Positions 35,076 to 44,500 of a stretch of DNA of 64,000 nt are shown here, piece after piece; position 1 is the first letter of the stretch; each line of letters starts with the position of its first letter. The notes beneath the pieces are model-generated. The model made no database searches, was not told the DNA's origin, and saw only the letters and a program-made list of their open reading frames with translations. Both the position numbers and the translations under genes were made by a program. The stretch is from the NCBI GenBank assembly GCA_017562135.1, contig QEYB01001666.1, positions 62,001 through 126,000 of the forward strand, in the 5' to 3' direction. Origin of the DNA: Dipylidium caninum (Eukaryota > Platyhelminthes > Cestoda > Cyclophyllidea > Dipylidiidae).

Positions 35076-37303
35076 ATGCGTCGATCCCTGGACCTCATCC
35101 GCCCATTAATTTCCAATCACGGACGTTTATTCCGTTGTTTTACGGAGCAAAAGGCTCCACCCACCGATCCCTTTGACGGTTACACACGCTCTTCGCACAT
35201 TCACCTGCAGTTTGTGGATGTAACGACTACCGCCGATGATGGTAGTATCGAGGTACGTAAGGTGCCCAATGGACTTATTGACAACTCGAATGAGTGGCTC
35301 GGCGATCAGATGGTAAGGGCGCAAATGAAAATCACCCGCGACTACGACCTCACCTTGGCAGGCTTCGCAGAGCGGTCTCGTAAACGTTTGCTAGCAAGGC
35401 ACAAGCAAAGACAGGTGTACGTTCATTCTCCAGGACATTGAGTTCTTAAATTGTTTTTTCTTCACGGCAGTACACTTAGCTTGTGTCGATTGCGTCTTAT
35501 ATTCGGTAAAAACAAAAATTACCTTAAATGTGCTTCTTTTCTGTGCTTATATTATAGCACTTGCCGTTTTTCGATGGTCGTGTATTTTTTGCAAGGACTG
35601 ACTGGCAATGTGTTCATCATGCCAAAACTTGGTGTAAATGATAAATTTTGGTACCGGTAAATAAATAAACTTCATTGTAATTGTTTTTTAGTCCTCTTCT
35701 GAATATTACATTTTTTACAGTTTATTTAATAATCGCCTTCGAGAGTGCACTTTTTCTTAACTTCCTTTTCCTCATCAACGACAATGCCTCCTTCTCTATG
35801 GATGAGCTCTTGTCGCTTTCTGATCGCATCTAAGTAGTGAGAATTGGGTGCAATCGTAGTAGTCATTTGTAATTGTTATTTTTTCGTAACTATCTTGGAC
35901 TTCAATTTGAATTAAGTGAACACCCTGTTTTATAGTTCAAAGATAAACTATTTTATATAATCAGTTTTTATACTAAAGGCCTCTATTAATTAAAAGCTTC
36001 TGGAGTTTAGTAATTGAATTTGAGAATGATCGCGAGCAACTGCATTCACATTTGGTTGTGATTGTTACTTTGTCGTATGTTTTTTACACCTCCAATTAAT
36101 AGAGCCTAAACATCTGTCTTTTACCCTTTGTATTCGACGGCGGGAGAGACTACAGGCTATCCGCATGCCAATGCCAATCCACAGTTCAATTGAAGATCAA
36201 GATCTGCAACTTAACCGCAGTTTTAGGATACAGTACTTAGATCTATTTAAAATTAAGAATGTTAATCATGCCTTGGTTTCACTCCGAGATACGTAGAGTA
36301 TAATCTAAATCACGAACCCCAGTTTTTAACCAGTTAATGGTACAAAAATGCAGGAATTTTATTTACTCAGTTTGTATTATTAGCCGTGTGAATGGAAAGC
36401 AGTCGTTCTTTGAAGTGTCGTGTTTTTGCTTATAGATAACCTTTTTTAGCAATTTCATTTTTCTGTCCAATCTACTAATTTCCGTATTTCTTCTCCGTGC
36501 AAAATAGCATTAGTGATGAATTGATTCGACACCGTGGCAGTTTAGACTTAGCTGTCGCACACATGGTTTGCAACCTCGGCGGTCGAGTTCAATTTGTGGG
36601 TGAACCTCCAAATTACTGGCACCAGAGTTACAACAGGGGCCCTCCGGACCTCCCTACCACCTACGCAGACGATCTCAAACTGGAGGCTATTGATTTGTCA
36701 GGCACTGCGGTCATGTACGAGGGCCTCAAGAGGTTACGTAAGTTCCGGAGCAATTCCAAGTAAATTAGAAAATTACCTGGAATTTCCTGTAAGTGCCTTT
36801 TTACCTTCAGCTCAGTTGACTCACCTGAAGATGTTGCGGCTACGACGATGTCTTTACCTCAATGACCACTGTCTCTCCTTGGTTGGACTGATTACGTATT
36901 CACCGCTGGAGTACTTAGACATCAGTGAGTGTCCGCGAATCTCTGCTAATGGTATTACCACTCTTACTGAACTCAAGTATGTCATTAATAGCATCAATGT
37001 TAAAATCATGCCTCGAATTAATTATTTGACCGTCGTATTTGCGTTACTATTAGAAGCCTCAAGCGGCTTTTGGTTCAGGGGAATCCAACTCTAGAAGATC
37101 TTGAATTAGTCTGTCTGCTGTTGGAGGAACAGCTGCCAAAGGTCTACATCGAGGGGGTGGACTATCTCGGCAACCTTCCTGAAGATGCCAAACAGCGTGT
37201 ATTGCTTCTGGATGCACCTGAGCAAACCCCACTGCTTGCTGAACATGTTGATAACATCGAGAGCGAGTCTGTCAAAGATACATTACGTGTAGCTTCTAAA
37301 TAA
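35076..37303 (+). CDS. DMAC2/ATP5S-like leucine-rich-repeat mitochondrial protein
   Basis: Similar to DMAC2 (ATP5SL), a mitochondrial factor for assembly of the complex I distal membrane arm, and to ATP synthase coupling factor B. Recognised exons: 35076-35414, 36508-36737, 36811-36976, 37054-37303. Arg-rich N-terminus (MRRSLDLIRPLISNHGRLFR), suitable as a mitochondrial presequence. The repeat region has LKLEAIDLSGTAVMYEGLK, LKMLRLRRCLYLNDHCLS, LEYLDISECPRISANGI and LKRLLVQGNP, then an LP-K-VYIEGVDYLG segment equivalent to CEVVGVDWAEG in DMAC2. Exon 1 ends in phase 0 at CAG|GTGTAC whereas exon 2 needs phase 2, so one junction is unresolved: an exon is missing or another donor is used. AATAAA overlaps the stop. 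Confidence 0.8.
35726..35866 (-). CDS. Nested antisense micro-ORF, 46 aa
   Basis: ATG-initiated ORF in the first intron of the DMAC2-like gene, opposite strand. The peptide begins MTTTIAPNSHYLDAIRKRQE and ends in a charged, Lys-rich segment. A stop codon lies four codons upstream in frame, so this ATG is the true start of the frame. AATAAA overlaps its TAA stop, exactly as at the RPS20 stop on the same strand, and a possible acceptor AGATAG lies about 23 nt upstream. The peptide may be a real short protein; no family recognised. Confidence 0.4.
   Translation of the reverse strand: MTTTIAPNSHYLDAIRKRQELIHREGGIVVDEEKEVKKKCTLEGDY
36156..36292 (+). CDS. Tentative middle exon of the DMAC2-like gene
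   Basis: Acceptor CTACAG at 36155 and donor GTAGAG at 36293 bound 137 nt that are open in the phase needed to join the exons at 35414 and 36508 (phase 0 in, phase 2 out). The product has no counterpart in human DMAC2, and the alternative donor in exon 1 (CG|GTCTCG) also restores phase, so support is weak. Confidence 0.25.
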
Positions 37304-37514
37304 ATAACCGTCTAGCATTTGTAGTGTTTTTTTTCCTGTTCAAGTTTTTAGGACAACAAATTTGAGTTAGATCCTCTTTTTTTCAAATGTTGATGATTAG
37401 ATCACATTGAACGAGACGGTTTTTGTTGAACACTTTTCTACTAGCTGAAATTTATCGTCGGAATAATCATAGAGGCAATTGCTGTGGGATCATTCGTGAT
37501 GAATGCACCGACTT

Positions 37515-37830
37515 ACATGGGGGGTTTCAGCACCCCTCTTAGGTCGTAGTAATTGGACATAAGGGGAGGAAGGGCAGTTGTGGTTTTCGTCTTGACATGA
37601 GGGGGTGTTGAAGCGTAAGGCATGTGTGATTCCGATGAAGTGTCAGTAGGTAGAAACTTATTGAAATGAAGAAGGGGAATTGAAATCCGTGTGTTAGACG
37701 TATTCCTGGGTGGTGCGTTCGACACGGATAGAATTTGAGTTGGGGAACAATGAACGCTAGCTAAGCCAGTTGAGTGGAGGCGTTTTGTCGGAGGTCGGCA
37801 GCATTCAAAGAGAAGCAGTGATGGATTCAG
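37515..37830 (-). CDS. Unassigned open exon-like stretch
   Basis: Minus-strand frame open for about 105 codons, Ser/Thr/Pro-rich, ending SNYYDLRGVLKPP at a consensus donor GTAAGT (about 37517-37512). No ATG opens it convincingly, so it would be an internal or first exon of a minus-strand gene overlapping the 3' flank of the DMAC2-like gene. I found no partner exon in matching phase. Confidence 0.25.
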
Positions 37831-38086
37831 TTATTCAATTATTTGCTTTAAGTTATTTCATTTGGCATTCATAGTGAAAAGATTTTTAAACACGTATAAA
37901 TTATTCATAGTGCCAAATGATTTTCATGCCTTGGGGGCATTTGGAAAAGTTAACATTATCTCCAACCAGCATACTACGCTTGACGTATCGTTTTAACACA
38001 ATGAAGTAGTTGACACGTTTTCAAACAGTTAGCTACTTAGCAACGTGCTGGTAGCCCGTGTAACCTCCTGTGCTAGTCGTTAACTC
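37831..38086. other. Intergenic upstream of the 138-aa ORF
   Basis: AT-rich; the last 40 bases are pyrimidine-rich and end in an acceptor directly before the next ATG. Confidence 0.4.
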
Positions 38087-38088
38087 AG

Positions 38089-38505
38089 ATGACATATTCG
38101 GATATTATTAGTAAGATCTCAACTGTGAGAAAGGAGTTTCTGCAAATTGCTGAATCAGTGAATGACGATGTTGAAGCCGTGGCAAAATTTTTTGACTCAT
38201 CATTCGTCAGATTTCTTCTTTCGCCGAATTCGTTTTCCTATGGTAATTATAAAATGAATGAAAGTACGACAGGATCATCACTATGTGACTCTGTACCAAA
38301 TCAGAATAAAGTCTCACGAGTTACCTCTATCTCTGATTCCGAATTACCAAGTCACAATAGTAACGAAGAAACAATAAAAAGTCTCATCAGTGAGATGAAT
38401 AGAGACGAACTTGAATTCTTGCATAGAAAACTCCTTTCAGAATTGAAATGGCTTGACGAAACTATTAGCAGTCGGAGAAGCTTCCTCCGTTCATTATATA
38501 AGTAA
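38089..38505 (+). CDS. Hypothetical intronless protein, 138 aa
   Basis: Single-exon ORF from ATG to TAA. An acceptor (TTAACTCAG) ends immediately before the ATG, as expected for a trans-spliced or leader-interrupted transcript. The ends look helical, with N-terminal ISTVRKEFLQIAESVNDD and C-terminal DELEFLHRKLLSELKWLDE, the latter with coiled-coil heptad spacing. A polar Ser/Asn-rich linker lies between. No signal peptide or membrane segment. I do not recognise the family; a small scaffold or adaptor is conceivable. It sits between DMAC2-like (+) and RPS20 (-, convergent). Confidence 0.65.
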   Translation: MTYSDIISKISTVRKEFLQIAESVNDDVEAVAKFFDSSFVRFLLSPNSFSYGNYKMNESTTGSSLCDSVPNQNKVSRVTSISDSELPSHNSNEETIKSLISEMNRDELEFLHRKLLSELKWLDETISSRRSFLRSLYK

Positions 38506-39498
38506 ATATCCTAGATGAAGAAGTTGCCTTTCATTGCAAATATTTCCTAAACCCCGTCATGTGCACACCCCGTTGACACATAAAATGGAGGACACTGGCG
38601 TACTTGCATTGGAGACATTCACACAACCTTTTGACTTTGGTTGTATCCTAAACGAAGAGGCGACCCACACAAGCAACAAAGCAACTAAACGTGAACTGGA
38701 CCGACGTATCAATCTTATTTTCAGTCAATCGTGCTTACCATTTAGCGCCCCTTGCCTAAGCGGCGAAGTGGGGATACATGTTGCGAACCCGTGTCGTTTT
38801 TCCGAGAGAGCCTGAAGCCGTTACGCGTGCTACAACAATAGCCCCTCCCCCAACCAAAGATTGGATCCCCTTATATCATTCGTGGCATCACACATGACGT
38901 GTTGAGAGATACACACCCTGCCTCATTACTGATAACGCACGAAACCTGTGTACGTTGGCCAACCATAGGGCCGCATTCCTTAATATTTTACCACCGAAAA
39001 TAAAAAAATAGTAGACAACCCTGACCACCGGAGACCTGCATACCATACCGTTGCTAATCATTCAAGCCGCATTTTGCTCATATCTCAGACTATGTTAAGA
39101 GATTAGAATAGCTTCATCCGGTGAAAATAACGAGACTAAGACCTAAGTTGCCCATTCAATAGTGTTCATGAGATGCAGGCATGGAAAACAAAAATAAGGA
39201 TTATCGTGAAAGGATTTCCTTAGACATCAGAGACTAGACTTGGCCTTCACACAGCCGATAGGTATAAAGGTTTAAACTCTGCAAAGACGGCTGGCCGGGC
39301 AGTCGCCAGTCATCTACAAGACTACTTTCGTCAACATGACTGGATTGAGCAAGCATCTAAGAACTTCGTAAACACCCGACAAAAGGTTCCTTAAATACCA
39401 GGTAATTTAGAACCAATCATATAAAACGAGATCTATTGTAGAGTAGCAAGACTTGTCACCACATGTTATATTCAAGAAATATACAAAACAATGTTTAT
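38506..39498. other. Intergenic between convergent genes
   Basis: No supported gene. An ORF at 38534-38815 (+) lacks coding character. AATAAA-like A-rich motifs occur near 38997-39008. Confidence 0.4.
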
Positions 39499-39885
39499 TT
39501 ACGAATTACCGCCTTCAATCTTAACTTCAGCACGAACCATAGGGTCCAAATCATATAAAGTGAGTTGCTGAACAGTTTCAGAGTTTGAATACAGGTCTAA
39601 GACGCGTTTATGTATGCGCATTTGATAGCGGTCCCATGTCTTAGAACCTTCCCCGCATGGAGTTTTACGGGTGGTTATTCTAAGCGTCTACAAAGTGTCA
39701 AAGCTATCGGCGCACTTTACCTTCGTAGGGAGACGGATAGGACCTCTCAATTTGAGATTCCTATCCTTTGCGCGCATTTTCACATCCTCAGCAACCTTCT
39801 CCAGAGGTCTCACGGCCGCTGATGTAAGAGTTATGCGTACCCAATAATGTTGTGCATCCTGCAAATCCTGCTTCTTTTCTGCCAT
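39499..39885 (-). CDS. RPS20: 40S ribosomal protein uS10 (RPS20), 117 aa
   Basis: Small-subunit ribosomal protein of the 40S head. Two exons, 39885-39721 and 39687-39499, joined in phase 0 over a 33-bp intron, 354 nt in all. Conserved blocks: [35 protein letters not shown], then after the intron [19 protein letters not shown] and [14 protein letters not shown]. The N-terminal ten residues vary as in other animals. The ATG at 39885 gives the normal length; an acceptor GTCTTAG lies about 53 nt upstream (39939). AATAAA overlaps the stop codon. Confidence 0.96.
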
Positions 39886-39940
39886 CACACCAACTTCAAG
39901 AAGGCTACGACGCTTCACGTCAAAGACGAAAGTAGCGCCT

Positions 39941-41545
39941 AAGACATATAAACGTAAAAGTAAACAAAAGCGGTATTTTCACTAAGATGGCAGTGGAAGG
40001 ACTATTATAACTGAAGTATCATTACTCAGCTTGGTAAAAAACTTAAATCCGTGAAACTCATGTGGTCTCGGAATAAAAAGCTTCATCTAGTCAAATAATC
40101 AACGACATTTTATGAGTTGAGATTACAATTTAATACGCAGCATTTACCAAATTAATGACAGAATTAAAATAATAATTGAAAAACACCCCCGTTGTACGGG
40201 AATTCATGACCGCCCACCCCCCTCCAAATGAATCAGTGTAGGCCACATTGCGACTCTTCGTCGTGCGATTAAAATTAACCTCATTTTTGTCTGGAACTAT
40301 CCCCTCAGATTTTATACCTTTGATCAATTTTTGGAATATGGTATGTCAGGTGTTTGTTATTTGCTAAGGACTATCTCACAATGAAATGACGTGTTTGGCA
40401 AATCATCCCACCAAAGTTTGACTATGGCTCAAATATAATTAACATTCAACTCTAACAGAAGGTTGTAAATACTACTGCTAAAAAGGTATTTTGAATGCTT
40501 AAAATAAAGCTTTTATAAAATCAGATCTGCTTGTGAGGAAAGAGGGCAGCTTCATAAATGATGAGAAAATAATTCACTAACATTTCTGTCCTTTTGCCGG
40601 TTGTAGAAATTCTGCCACATATAGAAATTATGATCGTATACCGTTAGGGCAAATGCGTTTTCTTATGTGTGAAAGAGTAGCTTGAGAAATTAGATGGGAA
40701 TTGTGAAAGGGATCCGTAAACTAGCATAAGAAAAACTGCATCCTTACATAGCACCTGGAAGAGCAAAAAACAGGCATTCGCGAAAACGCTACTTGAGTCC
40801 ATTGATCGCAAATCTGATCACACACCTATTGCGGTATTCGTGCACGGGGTGAGAGTTTTGGCTCTGGGATCCCGATCCTCCCGGCCTGTTTTTGACCATA
40901 GAAGATCACTTATTATTCATGCGTATCCGCACATACTAGCGGTCCATAAATACACCAGCCACACTTAAGTTTAACATTATGGTGCAAGAAGAGTCGTTTT
41001 CATAAAAGAATCGGAAACTAGGTGTATGTAACTTGGGTAGCAATTGATGTATTTTGCTGAATGTTCAATGTTGAATAAGGAGAAATCACTTCAACGCGTA
41101 TACGAAAACATGAGCCTCTTTATTTTGCTCGGATTTTTATTTTTTTTACTTTGAAGACTTAATTATAAGATTTTGGTGCGTTATGTAAAGTCCCCGACCA
41201 TTTGAAACGCCTCTCGAAGAGCTCCATTGAGCTATTACAGGTACTATTAAAAGAGTTAGAGTGTGATTATGCTAATCAGGCAATCATGAGGATATAGTGA
41301 AACGAATTTGAAAATTAATGGCAATATTGCTAATTTTTAAATTTAATTTGCCTTCTACGGTCTATCGCATGAATATAGAATTGATAACTGGCTACCTCTG
41401 ACAAAAATATATTATTTACATTTTTCGCAAGGGTCTAAAAATTTTATCAAGGAAGCTTTTAATGAATCAGCTGAGATGTCGAGAAATAGCTCCTATTTAA
41501 AGGCCTGCGATATTTAAGAGACTGGGGTAGTGTTCGCTAGCGGTG
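39941..41545. promoter_or_regulatory. Divergent intergenic region between RPS20 and the NT5C2-like gene
   Basis: 1.6 kb, AT-rich. It separates two genes transcribed away from each other and probably holds both promoters. No RNA gene or repeat recognised. Confidence 0.4.
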
Positions 41546-44500
41546 ATGGATTCATCGGTAACTGAAGATGATCGCGATGCACAGCGCGTGTATGGAAATT
41601 TGCACCGAGGGAAATACCAAAGACGGACTAAGAATAGGCATATTTATTTTTACTAATAATTTTCGACGCTCTTCCTCTAGGATTTTTGTCAATCGAAGTA
41701 TTCGACTCGATAAAATAAAATTTTTTGGTTTCGACATGGATTATACCTTGGCTTGTAGGTTGCTTCATACTATAATTTTTAGCATATAAATCACCACAAT
41801 ACGAGGAACTTGCCTTTAACATTTTACGCGATCGATTAATTGATTTCGGTTATCCTCAAGAACTGAGTCAATTCCAGTATGAACCCTCTTTTCCCGTTCG
41901 GTACTCTAATGTTGCAATTGTTAACAAATTTTTGATATTCAGCGGCCTGTGGTTTGACCATCAGTTTGGCACGCTAATGAAAATTGATCAATTTGGCAAC
42001 ATACTAATGTGCTTAGTTGGGTTTAGCGTTTTACCGAAGTAATACGTTTTGTAATTTATCTTTTTTAGTGAGAAGATTTCTGAGTTGTATCCTAATAAGT
42101 TTATAAAATTCGACAGAGAACGTATTCATGTAATGTCGACGTTGTTTGACTTACCAGGTTAATTTATTTTCACAATATATCAAATATTATTCCAGAAATA
42201 TATCTACTGGCCTGTATAATACATTACATGCATAATAATGATGCATACATCAAGGAGCTTAATGGCGTTAAATATCAGTCACTCTACATTTCCTACAAAT
42301 CAATATGGTTAGACGTGGAGCAAGCTATGAGTTGGATGCATATGGTACGGAATATAATTCACCCGTGGATGTTATGTAATCCTTTTTAATTTTTGTCAAA
42401 TTCGACGCCACTCTTTTTTCAGGGCGAATTGAAAAAAACAAACTGTAAAAAACATCGACAACTACATTGAACAAAATCCGAAGTTGCTTGTCCTTCTTGA
42501 TAAGTCAGCGTCTTTACTTATTTTTTAATAGATTTTTTTCGATACGATCTTCACTTTCTGCCACACGTTTATTTGTATTGGTGTACTCTCATGTTCAGTT
42601 ATACGTTTACGTGTGTGAAATTATGCTATTATTTAAATTCGTACTGGTTATTTAAAATCTAAAATACCGTCCATCTTCGACACATCTGTGTAGGCTGTAC
42701 GGAAATCGTATGGTTTCTAATCCGGCTGGCTCCTTTTGTGTTATCCTTACTATCGATACTTCTTGATTAATTAGGCATGTTAAACGAAATAAAGTTACCT
42801 ATTACAGCTACTTGACTAGCCTGAACACAGCTCTTTTATTCAATTATTGAAAGGAAGCATGTTATTTCGTACACCAGAGGTACAAGTAATATCAGAAAGC
42901 TCTTCTCATTTAACTCTAGGAATTATTAATCTTTTTATGATAGATTGCACTATTTTGTGTGGTATTAAGGGAACATTTTACTCCTTGTAGGCTTCGGACA
43001 GACAGAACCAAAGTTTTTTTGCTTACTAATAGCGATTATGAATATTCAAATGTAAGTTATATTTCTTGAAGGTTTTACTCTCAAAAATAATTTAAGTCGC
43101 GAATAGTTTTAGCTAAGACTACTCTTGTCAATTTTTTTTAGGCATTGAGCTCCCTTTAGCCCAAGAGAGATAATTTTGTCTTGTTTGGTTTTATGATTTG
43201 AGAAATATACCAGCTAGGAGTCTGAAAGAAAGTTATGGGGACGCAGTAATTGATTTGGAGCAGCCAAATAGAAATAGCTGGAATGATGATTGTGTAGTTG
43301 GAGAAAAAGGAATATAATGTTAAAATATTGTATTATCTATATTTATGTATAAAATTACAGCCGTCTATAAGGGCAGTCGATCACAAAAAGTCATTTCTTT
43401 TAGGCTGTCATGACGCACTTGTGTAATCTACCTGACAAGGACGTAAGTTCTGGCACAGTAAGCCTTAATTTCACTTTTTGAATACCGATAAGTTTGGTGA
43501 AATTTTGGTATTATCCACAAAGAAATCACAACAATGGTATTTAGGTTATTAAGTCGGAATGATCAACAATTGACGTATAATCGCATCACTCTTCGTCGGT
43601 TGATCTACTGTTGTATGCTAATGTAGCTTCCTTTTCACTTTCTCTCAAGAGACTTCTTAATCAAATAAGTCATTTTAAATCGGGATCTTTGAAGGCTTAG
43701 TTCTAGTCATCTGTTTGATTGAATAAACTCATTTGCATTTATGAATTGATGAGTGACTTGTTGTTCATTCTGTGTACTTACCAAATCACAGTCATTAAAG
43801 TCAATTGGGAGGGATTGGATTGATTACATCTAGGTTCAAAGATTTCTCTTTGTATTTTCTAAAGTGGAAGAAGACGAAAAAGTTTTTTAGGAAGTAAAGG
43901 ATTTTCCTGCTTGGGCGATTTATGCAAATGTCGTTGCAGTTAACAGAACAACCGTATATTTCCAGCTTTCATTAAGGCGCCTCTGAACCATCCGGAACTA
44001 ATGATACCCATTAATTTGTGGACTATTTCACAGCAGGATAAATTCTCTCGGTGCCCTCATTGAGGTTACCTATGAAAATGGGGAGGGCGTGATGGGTGGA
44101 TGTCGGTTTGGAGTAAATCTCAACCGAACTCTGAGATAACTCCCTCATTTGTTACAATCACAATCTCATCCATTAGTTACATTTCACAGAGGGTATGTGT
44201 ATTTCTTCACAGGGAAATGTGCGTCATTGGACAACCTACTTCGACTACATCATCGTCGATGCTAAGAAACCGATTTTTTTCCAGGAAGGGACGCTTATGC
44301 GAGCTGTTGATATGGTAAGTTATATACCCATATGGGACAATAATGGTGGCACGGGCTTTGAACTTCCTTCCCTACTACCCTTGTAAATGCCAAACTGTAT
44401 TGTAAAATAATCCCACTTCCAAATCAATTTTATTAAATTTAATCACCGTGTGGTTATGAGTTAACGGGATTTTTAAGCAGACTTTACGACATGTGGTTAG

